A stretch of DNA of 64,000 nucleotides, taken from Chrysoporthe austroafricana. Lineage: Eukaryota > Ascomycota > Sordariomycetes > Diaporthales > Cryphonectriaceae. Both the position numbers and the translations under genes were made by a program. Positions 11,714-22,800 of this stretch are shown piece by piece; the stretch's first letter is position 1; every line of letters starts with the position of its first letter. Where the stretch lies: assembly GCA_001051155.2 (NCBI GenBank), contig JYIP02000014.1:343182-407181 (forward strand), given 5' to 3'. Below the pieces are notes generated by a model. The model saw nothing but the letters and a program-made list of their open reading frames with translations. It was not told where the DNA came from and made no database searches.

Positions 11714-14583
11714 TCATACGCCGCTGTTCCACGTGTTAGGGTGGAATTGCGATAAGTCCTCCTCCAACAATCCCATCATGTACCGATTACCCGAAAACCA
11801 GTCACCCAGCTGGTTCGTCTGTTGTACCGCCATCGCGTTCGCGTTCCTTGCGAACCTCGCACCCTCGCCAGGAGCGCTCGTCGCGGTCGTTGGGGAGGTC
11901 GTCAGCGCCCCGGCATTGCTCGGTCCACCACCAGCGGCAGCAAGCCCCGCAGCAGGGTCGTCGACGGGCATGAAGCCTAACGCGCTGAGGTATACATCGA
12001 ACTCGTTCCCGATGGGCGCCATATCCGTGTCCTGGTGCTGGTTGGCCTTGCTCTTCGCCTCGACGTATAGCATCGCGACGTTGTAGAGCACCGAGAACAG
12101 GCGGTGCAGCTTGTCGATGCCCTCGGAGACGGTACAGGTCGGCTGGAGCGAGTCGATGAACTCGCGCAGCCGGTGGAGGTCTGCGACGTCGGAGGTCTCG
12201 ATGATATGGCAGAAGATGACGATGAACGGGACGAATGGGGCGTAGAGGATTGTCCTGGGCGTCATAAGTTACGCTGAGGACATCGGCTTCTGGGGGAAAG
12301 GGGGTGGGGACATACCAGTGTATATACGAAGCAGCAACCCACAGGTTCGATCCCATGAGCTTCATACACTCCTCGTGCGTCTGCATCGCCAACCGCGCCG
12401 TCTCAATACACTCGCTGGTAAACGTCGAGGCCCCCGCAAACCCGGGTGGGATGGCCCTATATACCAGGGTCAGACTCGACAGGAACGACACCTGGTCGCT
12501 CTTCATCACCATCTCCGAAACCATCACCTTCCTCGCATCCGTCCCGTCCCTTGAGTGCTGATTGATCTCGCTGGTCCTCAACATGGACGCCTGCTCCTCA
12601 ATCATCTTCAGCCGGCCCGCGAGCGTCCGCGCCGCCTCCACGCGCTGGGCGACCGGGTGGCTCAGGGAGGTCGGGCTGTACAGCTTCTCGTAAATCTGCC
12701 CCTGGACGTCCGCATGTGCGATCCACAGCCTCAGTACCTCCTTCCACATGTCCGTCGCGTTGACCTGGCCAATAACCCTGGGAAGCGTGACGTCGAAGTC
12801 CTGGATGATAGGCGCGCGGCCTAGTCGTAGTGCGAGCCCCCGGTCCAGCATGTAGCTAAACCAAAACAGAATGGCCTTCTTGTCGTTCAGCACATTCACG
12901 CTGCTCGGCTCGCTGCCGTCGGCCCCGACCGTGCCACCCGTCACGCGGTGGTAGCCCAGGTCCTGGCACAGCTGGGCCGCGGTGGTGTTGAGCTGCCAGG
13001 CGAGACTCGGCCTGGATACCTCGATCGCGTAGCTCGCGCCAAGCAGCAGCGCCTCGATGGTCTCCATACTGGCGCCTAGGAAGAACTTGAGGTTGGCTAG
13101 CCCCGTCTCGAGGTTGGCCCTGCACAGCTCGTAATAACCCGTGTACTCGCGCACCGCGGCATCGCTCTCCGCCGTCACGGATTTCTCCTGGAACAGGTAG
13201 TACAGTCCTGCGTTGACGATGATGAACGTCGCCTGGCTGAAGTCCTCAAGAGCGAAGTACACGCGCCGGCAGGCCTCGGCAAAGTTCTCGACCGCCATGA
13301 AGCAGCACACGCTGATTAGTGTGAAGGTCCCCGGTGGCGTCTCCTTGACCTCGCGTAGGATGGGGATCACGGCCGTCACGGGCGGCATAGGCAGCTCGCG
13401 GAAGCCGCCGCGGGGGAGCACGCGCTGGTGCGCGAAGCGGACGTCCCTCGCGTTCCCGCCCGCGCCGCTCGAGCCGGAGCCGCGACGGGTGCGGGCACGT
13501 TGCTTCTGGGACAGGCCGACGATCTGCTTGAGGGACGACAGGGCGGTGGCCATGTTCGGGTTGAGATCGCGGAGTGACGTTCGCTCGACAGCGTGCTCGA
13601 GGAATTCGCTCGCGAATTGGGTATGTGCGGTCAGCGATGAGTGGCCCTCGAATGCGGATGAGTCGAGGTCAGTGGCGTCCGGGGTGCTGGAGCCGTCGCG
13701 GTCACCGCCTGTTGCGGTCATCGAGGGTGAAGCACGGTCTGATTCCGGGGGCATAGGAGGCGGGTGCTCATGTAGGGGGAGCGTTGCGTGCAGGCGCAAG
13801 CCGCTGCGGCTGGCCAGAGTGAGCTCGCGGAGGAGCTTCTCTATGGAACCAAGGCGCTCTTCTATCTGGTCGATCTTGCGCTCACTTGGCAACGGTCAGT
13901 GGGCTCCCTGCGGCATATTGATCGGGGTCAACCGGGCCGGGGGCACAGGAGACGGACATGATGAAGAGCCATGTGAGGTCTGGGCTGGTGAGGGAGATGA
14001 ATGAGACGTACTATTGAGTAGATATCAACACCCTCTGCCGCGCTTCCCTGGGCTTCTGTCCGGCGCCAGTGGAGCTGCACTGCCGGTTTGCTATCCGACA
14101 GTTGGAACATGGTGATTCTTTGTCGCATCGGATCTGAAAGACCAACGAAGGCAAGCAGCCAAAGTCAGCATTGCTCGTTGACTCGTGCCGCTGAGGTACG
14201 TCCCTCACTCATCCACCTATCCACATCCCCACCAGGTGTCCGCGGACAAGAGGGACGGAGCACTCACTTTCCGTATCCGGCACTGGTCACACTATGCAAG
14301 AGGTATTAGTGCAATATACGACGGGTGCGGCCAAGACAGAGTCAGCTGTGACAACGCGGAGTGGCGCGTATGTAGAGCCTGGGCAGGGCTTGGTAGTGAA
14401 CGGGGGCGCTCATGAGGTGAACGAATACGGGCAGAGGGTACTGACTGCTCGGATGATTCCGCTGTTGGCGAGATCGCCAGCATCCCCGGGTCCGCCACCC
14501 TTCCCACTGGCACCTCCGGCCCCTGAGTCGCTGGCCCCGGTGCTCCGCGCTGCCTTGTCCGAGGGTGTGCTACCGGTACCCAT
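11714..14583 (-). CDS. Zn2Cys6 fungal-specific transcription factor
   Basis: Model of 797 residues in five exons: 14583-14446, 14291-14268, 14133-14012, 13884-12316 and 12254-11714; the sum is an exact multiple of three. The binuclear cluster is assembled over three exons: C47-x2-C50-x6-C57-x5-C63-x2-C66-x6-C73 (RACDQCRIRK, then IRCDKESPCSNCRIANRQC). A linker with QYERKIDQIEERLGSIEKLL forms the usual dimerisation coiled coil. The middle homology region (PF04082 type) lies in exon 4 (VNAGLYYLFQEKS, SLAWQLNTTAAQLCQDLGYH). Exon 2 is only 24 nt. The first donor (gtcagt) is weak, so exon 1 is the least certain part. Target genes are unknown; it is not next to an obvious cluster. Confidence 0.82.
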
Positions 14584-15414
14584 CGTGGTGAGCGTGCCTG
14601 GGGCGATTCATGAGAACTGGTGACGGGTTGCCAGACCACCAAGTGTGGTCACTGATCAGCGGTGGTGGGAGGCGCGGGAGGTGGGGGAGACGAGCACGAC
14701 GGCAGCGACAGCGACAGCGACAGTGATAATTAGTGATAGCGGCAGCCCAATGGCCTCGGTCTGTTAGATCCCGTCGCCCTCAACAGAGGTGCAGGCTGCA
14801 GCTCCACTCCCAACGATACAGTACCAGAGCCCTCCTAGATATATCGGGAGGACCGAGCGGGCTCCGCGGATGCCGAATCGCCCCTACCACTAGATGGTAT
14901 TTGTTCTTTCGCAATTATTTTCCAATGAGTGCGTCTACTGGATCCTAGCAGCCGGCGGGGTTGACATAGCGCGCAGCGTTGAGCTCTGGGCGTCACTTTT
15001 CAGGCGGGACGAGTATGAGGTCATCGCCGTCGTCGTGAAGCCACGAGCATCACTCAAACTGGAATGTTATTGTCCTCAAAAACCCTAACCCGTACCACAG
15101 CGCCATCCCCCAACCTCCACTACGATAAGGGGAAAAAAATAACCAGAAGAATCAGTGAAGGTTTGCACGGATGTTACCAACAGCTCGAACCTCTTTCCAA
15201 TTTACTTTCCTCTGTCTCCCTTCTTTTGGAGTTTCCAAGCGAACATATAAATCACACGAAGACTGGTTTTCAGTACGCAAAAGAAGGGGTCTTTTTCTTT
15301 TAAGTGGTGGAGACGCTGTATTCATTTCTGTCTCCACTAACGCCCGTTCTCTTGAGATCCTGCGCTGCAGGTTGATTGCCTCTTCACTAAGTACATAGCA
15401 GGACTCGCTGAGTC
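14584..15414. other. Intergenic; regulator promoter and AKR 3' flank
   Basis: No gene. It contains a short GACAGC microsatellite (about 14704-14725) upstream of the Zn2Cys6 gene. Confidence 0.5.
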
Positions 15415-16547
15415 CTATGTATTGGTCTCAATGGCTGCGGGATAGCGCTCTCCAGCTGGCGTGAACGTGGCCAAGACAGCATCGATCTCGGCCATCTCCT
15501 CATCCGTGATATCAACAACCCTGCTGTTCTCCTCAACCCGCTCCGCCGTCGTGGCCCCAGGTATCGGGATAATAGTCGGCATGCCAGGGCGTCTCGACAG
15601 CGTTCTCGTCCAGTTGATGGCCAGCTGGGCCGGCGTGCAGCCCTTCCTACTGGCGAGCTCCTCGACCTTGCTGACTAGCTCCACGTTCTTCTCGAAGTTC
15701 TCCTTTTGGAAACGAGGGAAGCCGAACTGAAGCAGCATCGAGTCTCGAGGCAGGTCCTCAAACTTCTTGAACTGGCCCGTCAGCATTCCCCTGCCGATGG
15801 GTGAATAGGCGATGAGCGGGATCCCGTGCTGGGCGCATGCCGCCGCGACACCATTATGCAGGACGTCAGTGGAGAACCTGTCGCATTATTTGGTCAGCGC
15901 AGGCAGAGGAATGTGGAAAGGTACGGATCTGTATCAGGAGAGCACCCACAGCGAGAGCTCGACCTCAACCGCAAGAACCTTAGTGTGCTTGACAGCCTCA
16001 TGAATGGTCTCGGCCCGCACTTCCGAGAGCGCGATGCCCCCGAGCTTGCCGGTCTGGATGTACTCCTTCTCGATGATCCCAAAGGATACGTGTATAGGCA
16101 CGTTAGGATCTCGGCGGCCGTATTCGAAAAGGTCGAGATTCTTGCGGCCCCCTAGCTGGGCGATGCAGTTATCGAGGGAACGGCGGGTGTTCTGGGGCGA
16201 GGCATCCAGCTTATGGGTCTCGATGTTCACGCCTCCCTTGATGTTTATGACGACCTTATCGGCATCCTCAGGATACTTCTCGAAATACCGCTGCAGGAGC
16301 ACCAGGCTATTGTAGTCCGGTGGTCCATAGAACTCGCCTCCATTCCAGCAGTTGCCTGGCAAACTAGTCAGTCTGTTGTATGATGAATGGCAAGATTTTA
16401 CGGGAAGAGATACTGCATACATCCGTTCTTGAGAGCGGTACGCATAGCTTCAAAGGCCTGCTCCTGAGATGGTGGCGTCTGGCGCCAGGTCAACCCCATC
16501 AGGCCGAAGCCGATGGGACCTACTTCTTTGCCGGCGAGCTGAGGCAT
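15415..16547 (-). CDS. Aldo-keto reductase, pyridoxal reductase (Plr1) type
   Basis: Predicted 331 residues, exons 16547-16421, 16355-15950 and 15877-15415 (introns 65 and 72 nt, frame kept). The TIM-barrel AKR reduces pyridoxal to pyridoxine with NADPH in the Plr1/AKR8 group. Visible features: N-terminal VGPIGFGLMGLTW; NGCNCWNGGEFYGPP with catalytic Tyr52 (Asn47 stands where other AKRs have Asp, as is usual in this group); VVINIKGG with Lys82; HVSFGIIEKEYIQTGKLGGI; and the C-terminal NADP-binding segment IPIPGATTAERVEEN. The substrate assignment rests on resemblance to yeast and fission-yeast pyridoxine 4-dehydrogenases; a relative acting on other aldehydes cannot be excluded. Confidence 0.84.
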
Positions 16548-17942
16548 TTTGTTCTAGTTGGTGATCTTGTTGATATATGGAAACGGATCGTCTGGTTCTC
16601 TTTGAAGTTCCTAATAGCATCTGATTGGGTGCAACTCTGGTGTTTGTATTCGAGAGCATATCGTCTGGAATGAAGGCCATTGCCAAGGCTTAAGTAGTAC
16701 CTAGTCCATATTAAGTCCGGGCACCTCCGAAAAGCGAAGTTCACGATTGTTTGCCCAGCTAGGAAACACGCGAATCCGAATGTCAAAGACACTAACACTG
16801 TGCCACGCCCTGCTCAAATGGGATCAACCCTCGGATCCGAGACCCACCGTCTCGCCAGCCTTTCAATGCATAAGAACAACCGTAGTGTTGATGAGCATAG
16901 AGATAGTAATATCCTCATGACAACCTTGGGGATAGTATGCAGCCTCGCGCTTCTAATCAGAATATTAACAAGGCCCAAGACACATACAAGAGAAGATCTT
17001 CGCTCTAGTCCCAGCAAGGCTGTTAATGTCGAGATGTATATTAATTACCGTCGCCCGGGCATAAGGCTGACCTCAGCCACGGGCGGAATTACCGGTGTAT
17101 GTCCGATTTCGGCATCGCTCCTATCTTTTCGGATCTTTCGCTTCAGCTTACGTTCAAAATCGGAGTCTCGAATGGCTACAATAGCCGTAACGCAAAGTAA
17201 GCTGTGCATCGTTGTGGCTGATGCGCCGACCGTCCGCCACAGGGGCATCTCTTTCACACGATGCGGTGGGATGGTCAGAAGTAGACCAAGACAAGCATTC
17301 ACACCATGACGACCGAGCTACAAGTGCTATCAGGCGCGATGGCGACGTACTAACGCGCCCCCTCGACATATTCTGAGCGACGGATCGCAGTACAGAAGCT
17401 GTCTAATTTGATACGCAGGAAGAATTCCCTGTCAAGATCCTAGTTCTCGTCATGTGTTATATGCCATAATCACCTAGAATTTAATAGGTGCGGCTTGGCT
17501 TACATCTTGAAGTCGCCAGGATAGTGGTATTGAAAAAGAAAAGAGAGACATTTTAGTCCCTACGATATCTGGCAACCAGGTCGGTTTGCTGGCCGTCTCC
17601 TCTCCCTTTGGGGGGGGGGGGGCGCGGTGGCTCGGGGGTAAGCGGCGGGATACAAGATGATCATATGCTAAATAGGTACTCCTGTTGCTACTAGCACTGT
17701 GCGGTCCAGAAAGTCCCTGTTAACAATTCCCCAAAATCCGTAGCTCCGGCACAGGCGTGAGGGGCGCTTTCGCTTCTGCACATTTTCTGTCGCCCGTCTA
17801 CCCAGTACGTACTGGACTCGACTAAGACAACCTTGTACCGCCGACACGACGACCCTGTAGGCCTCGAAGGAAGGCGAGGCAAGGCAAGGCAAGGCTTCGG
17901 GTCCAGGCCTGAGGACGGACCTGTCAGGAAAGACATCGAATC
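16548..17942. other. Intergenic, no gene seen
   Basis: Divergent promoter interval between the AKR and F-box genes. A poly-G run (about 17607-17620) lies near the middle. Short frames only. Confidence 0.5.
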
Positions 17943-19865
17943 ATGGCCCCCAAACATCCTCGCGCCGACGAGCCCAACTCGTCCTCCGCACCACAACCGA
18001 AACGCGCGCGTCTCTCGTCGATGCAGACGCCCGCCGCCGCCGGCGCATACAGAGGCCCCGACCTGCTCTCGCCGCTCTCCGACGAGCTCCTCATCCGCAT
18101 CCTCTCCTACCTCGCCCTACCCCACCTCCTCTCCGTCGCCCCCGTCTCGCGGCGCTTCCACCACCTCGCCGAGGACTCCCAGATATGGAAGGCGCTGTAC
18201 TACGCGCGCTTCGTGCTGCCGCGCGCGATGCGCGTGCCGGGGTTCCGTGACGGTAGGATGCAGGACCACAAGCTACATTACAAGGGGAGGAGGACGCTGT
18301 GGGCGGACGGGAGGCTGGGCGGGCTGGTCAGGGAGGTGGAGCGGGATGCGCATCCGGCGAGGAGGCTGAAGGTGGCGCGGGAGGACGAGGCGGGGACGAG
18401 GGAGGATAGGGTCCACTGGAAGAGGCAGTATAAGATCCGGCACAACTGGGCGATGGGGAAGTGCGCCGTGGAGGAGCTGACGCTGGGTCCGGATATCGAG
18501 GGCGAGCCCGACCGGGAAGAGCGGGACGGCGTGGACAGGAGTAAGATGCTCGTCAAGGTCGTCGAGGGCCTAGCCGTTACAGCCGACGGGGTCTACGGCC
18601 TGAGGGCATGGGATCTGAGGACGAGGGAGGTCATGTCCCAGCTCGACCTACACAACGACGGCCAAGGCGCGGAGGACATGGTGCCGAGTTGTCTTGCTAT
18701 TGACGACCGCGACCTGGAACGAGGCACCCTGGATATCGCAGTTGGATTCGCAGACGGCAGCTTTGGAGTCTGGCAGCTCAGCATCCAGAAGAGGACCCTC
18801 GCCCGGCGATATCGGCATGCGAGGTCCAGCAACGGCGAGCTGATTGCGATGTCGTTCTCCCATCCATACCTTCTCACCGCGACTGGAGCCGTTCTCGTCT
18901 CGCTTTACACCTTCGACGTGCCTGAGAAGCAGGGCGACAATGCGGTGGAAGGCAACCCGATGGAGCATACGCGCTCAATGCCAGCATCTGAGAAAGTCGA
19001 TGGTCACCAGCACAGTCAACTACAGGACTCGACTAAGCGCGGCGCAACGTCGTTGCCGGCACCATACCTCATGACTTCGCTCAAGTCACACACCTCAGAC
19101 CCCCCACTCGCGCTCTCCATCAGAAGAACGGCGAACACGACTGTCGCCTCCATCGCATACACCTTCTTCACCCGCCGCGGCTGGTCCATCGGCATACAAG
19201 ACCTGCACATCACTCCCAACCCCAATCCAAAATGCGCCCCCGACCTCAGCACGCGTCTTGCATACACAGCACCCATCGACAACAGCGGGCCTGTGCGGCC
19301 CACGTCGATTCCGCGGCAGGCGCCGGCACGCCCAAGGCTCGCTTTCGCCCGGCAAGCCCCGTCACCATCCTCTTCCCTGTTGTCCGCCTTCCGACCTCCA
19401 CCACCCCAGACCACAGCCGGCCCAACAACCCTCTGCTACACCCACCCGTACCTCCTCGCTACCCTCCCCGATAACACTCTCATCCTGCACCTCTGTACCT
19501 CCAACACTTCCGCGCTCTCCATCTCCCCCGGCATAAGGTTGTGGGGCCACACGTCCGGCATCAGCGACGCGGAGATTACGGCACGCGGGAAGGCGGTCAG
19601 CGTGAGCTCGCGCGGCGAGGAGATGCGCGTGTGGGAGCTCGAGGGCCGGCCGAGCGGGGTGAAGAGCAGAAGCGTGGAGATCCGGGCTGGGGTGAGGCTG
19701 CCGCCTGCTGTCGGCGAGGAGGAGAGGGGTCTGGGTGCGGTGACGGATGGGGATCTGGACTGGGAGGAGAGGAGGAACTGGGTGGGCTTCGATGACGAGA
19801 TGGTCATCGTGCTGAAGGAGGCGAGGGGCGGGAGGGAGAGCTTGTTGGTTTACGACTTCACGTAG
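17943..19865 (+). CDS. F-box protein with degenerate beta-propeller
   Basis: Single-exon gene, 640 residues. An F-box occupies about residues 41-90 (LSDELLIRILSYLALPHLL ... SRRFHHLAEDSQIWKALYY), the Skp1-binding motif of SCF ubiquitin ligases. Before it is a basic, low-complexity start with a likely nuclear signal (PKRARL). The remainder has WD40-like strands (VYGLRAWDLRTREVMSQLDL, DIAVGFADGSFGVWQLSI, IRLWGHTSGISDAEITARGK) that would form the substrate-recognition propeller. Two Pro/Ser-rich insertions lie near residues 345-400 and 455-500. Substrate unknown. Start: the first ATG in frame, with a purine at -3. Confidence 0.85.
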   Translation: MAPKHPRADEPNSSSAPQPKRARLSSMQTPAAAGAYRGPDLLSPLSDELLIRILSYLALPHLLSVAPVSRRFHHLAEDSQIWKALYYARFVLPRAMRVPGFRDGRMQDHKLHYKGRRTLWADGRLGGLVREVERDAHPARRLKVAREDEAGTREDRVHWKRQYKIRHNWAMGKCAVEELTLGPDIEGEPDREERDGVDRSKMLVKVVEGLAVTADGVYGLRAWDLRTREVMSQLDLHNDGQGAEDMVPSCLAIDDRDLERGTLDIAVGFADGSFGVWQLSIQKRTLARRYRHARSSNGELIAMSFSHPYLLTATGAVLVSLYTFDVPEKQGDNAVEGNPMEHTRSMPASEKVDGHQHSQLQDSTKRGATSLPAPYLMTSLKSHTSDPPLALSIRRTANTTVASIAYTFFTRRGWSIGIQDLHITPNPNPKCAPDLSTRLAYTAPIDNSGPVRPTSIPRQAPARPRLAFARQAPSPSSSLLSAFRPPPPQTTAGPTTLCYTHPYLLATLPDNTLILHLCTSNTSALSISPGIRLWGHTSGISDAEITARGKAVSVSSRGEEMRVWELEGRPSGVKSRSVEIRAGVRLPPAVGEEERGLGAVTDGDLDWEERRNWVGFDDEMVIVLKEARGGRESLLVYDFT

Positions 19866-22800
19866 AAGATGTGAGAGCTGGCCAATCTAAGTTTGCGCTG
19901 GTGAGATCCAGGTACAAGATACAAGACAGACTAGAGGGAATGACATCCGGGAATCCAAGCCGAGGCGAACCCGCGGTTGCGATACTCACAACGACGAGTC
20001 CGATCCGTCCAGATACAGCCTTCCACGTCAATCACAAGTCACTTCGCATCCCTCTTCTAGAAGAACACCCCGCGCCGTCGGAGAGCAATGCCGACTTTGG
20101 CGGACGAAAGAATACCCGTCGGGCGACAGCGAGCCACGTTGCTGGCTAGCAGCAGGGAGAGACCGAGGCACAGAGCCCTCAGGCAGAATTCATTCGACGA
20201 TTCGAAATACCGACCGTAAGAGTCATCCTGCGGCTGCTCATGCCTCCTGCTCCTGCTGAGCTGCACGATGCGCGCCCAGCACCGTCACCGGCCACCCACT
20301 TACTCGCTCATTGCCACCTTCGGCCATACGTGGTACCACCAGGCAGGCCGTCCATGCCCCGAGCCATCTCGCCTCCCGTCAGACAGTCAGGCGTCGGGCA
20401 CTAAAGTCTCGCACGGTACCAAGATACCAATGACTGTCCGTGACGCGTACCTGCGTCTTCGAGGGGGGAGGAAGGGCGGGGGCAGCAGCACGCAGCGACC
20501 ATCTGTCCAACAAGCGACTATAGGTCAGATCCGTCCGGGGCTCAAGGCACCAGCGGATCAGCAGCGCCCGCCACCCGCGTCCGGTTCGCCCAGCATGGCA
20601 GCGAGAGGTAGCATCCCGCGCATTCCGAGGGCCTGCGCATGCGTTGGGCTCACGCGGCCGGCTCCGGAACTGGATCCCAGCCTTACCACGACAGTGCTGG
20701 GAGGGCTAGCTGTTGGTGCCCAGGTGGTTGGGGGCAGCGACGACGGCGCCCCTCATATCACATGGTTAATGTCGCTGTCAATGCGACGATGTAGAGCTAA
20801 TCGGCATCAATTGGGTTTTTCATTTTTCTTCTTCAGCGTCCGCGACGGCTCGTGCAGTTTTGGGTTTCGGGGTTTCTGTTGTAAGCTGTTATATTGTGAG
20901 CGGCGAGGTGATCCTGCTGTAGCTGGCGCTGCATGCCGCAAGCATAAAGCACATTGATGCACAGCTGGCCAGTCACGGCTGACCAGATCTCCTCGGACCG
21001 GCTTCGACGACCGGCGAGCCTGGCATTGCATTAGTGCTTGGCGCGATATAATTGGAAGAGTTACACATGTTTCAACTAAAAAGGCAGATCCAGCGCGAAA
21101 CGCTGTCGTGGAAGGACGGCCAGTTCAGCGGCCGGACTGCTATTTCCAGACTGTGAGGATGGATGGGGTGGGATACATGCGCCAGCCACTGTCGAATGCC
21201 GATGTGCCACTTGGCTGCGCAGCAGATGCCTCCGGCGCCCCGGCGTGATCGCAATGCAGGAGGCCAGAAATGGCATGCCCTTCGTGCCGTTTGAAAAAGA
21301 TGGCTGAACGGTCTCGCAATCGAGGCGCCAGCCCCTCAGGCTCGGCAGCACAAGGCCCTCGCGACTGCGGCCAATGACGAAACTCTCAGGGCCTCCATCC
21401 GGTGGCGCGCAGGCAGTCGAAAGACATCCCCCGGTTTGGCGCATTCAGAAGTGCTGGAATTTCTTGTTGTTTGAATCGAACCCCTCTAAAAAGACCCACG
21501 GCTGGTCGTTTTGTGATCAAACAGCACCCGGCTCCCTCGAATGCAGTCCAACTGGAAGGACTTAGGGTTGACCACGGCAGAAGCATTGTTGAAGAATGTG
21601 ATGAGTTACATGCAGGAACCATCACATCCTTCCCGCAGGCAGATCACCAATCCTGGTGTGTTGACGGGCAGACGAACAACGCGCAGAAGCATGTTGTCCG
21701 CTGCCAGCATGGAGGCGACTCAATCCAGCATCGAGAAATCCATGGTTCAAGCCTTCTCAGCCCAGCAGCAGGTGTCGCTGCACGCCAGGGCACCCCCGGT
21801 ACGCCCAGCCTCACTTGAGAAAAGCCCGACGGGCCACAGCTTTGACAGGTGCCAGGGGCCGCTGCATCGGTGCTCGGTCCCCTCGGATACTTTTTCAGAG
21901 TCGGATGTTGGCAGGCTCTGTACTCGGCGATGCTAGCAAAACTGACTCTAGCGCAGCGTTTGAGGCGTTAAGGTTTACGTAGGGCTGGTATTCGATCAAT
22001 GTTCTTGGAGACGTGAAAGGTACCTCGCCCTCGACCTACGAAGCCTTGAGTCGGGTTTAGGCCATGACTTGACCAGGAGTATGAACGGTGTAGCTCTTTT
22101 CCTCAATCCATGACCGCGGCGGGTACTGTTAGAAGGCAGCAGACACAGAATTTGCAGCCCAGCGGCTGATGTGCGAAGGTGTCATTTGTCCAGCCAATGC
22201 GGTTGGAGCATCGGCTTTCTGCAGGAGGGGCCTGGAAGTCAATCGATCGAAAGCGCAGCGCTGGGAGGCGACCACCCGGCGAGTGCGTTCAAGGCTTCCT
22301 TAGGTCCAAAATGCCCAAACTCGGAATGTTGGCAGGATGATGCTGCTGCTGCCGCCGCCTCTCATCACCCCAATCTTCCCATTTTGAGACGTTGATACCT
22401 CTCGTATATGCTTCTTGATGATGTCCCGTAAGAAGGCGGCTGGCCCTGACTACACCTGCCACGAGAAGGCCCTAAGGATTTACAGATCACCTCGCAACCT
22501 GCTGCAGGGTGTCTGCCAGGGTCAGCTCCGGCGGAAACAATTGGCCAATTGTCGGTGTCAATTGCGTGGGACAGCAGAGTTCTGACGGGCTAGGGCCGAG
22601 AGTTCAGGCCAAGCCGTGGCCCCCAACACCCAACACATGGTTCGGACGACTGCTTGGGTTGCCAGGAGTGCTTGCAGATGGCGACATGGCGAGTACAATT
22701 GATCCTGGAGACGGGTGGACCTCCGCCGTCAGGGAGAAGGCGTGAGGCAGACTATAATGTGGCAGCTATATGAAGGAAGAGCATCAGGAGATCAGTCCTA

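Noticed and set aside
20268..20957. 229-codon frame in the ORF-free interval
   Set aside because: No recognisable segment, mixed composition, includes a homopolymeric Phe run from poly-T; no splice context.
21455..21495. Possible tRNA B-box on the minus strand (ggttcgattc)
   Set aside because: No matching A-box, acceptor stem or anticodon loop could be folded around it.
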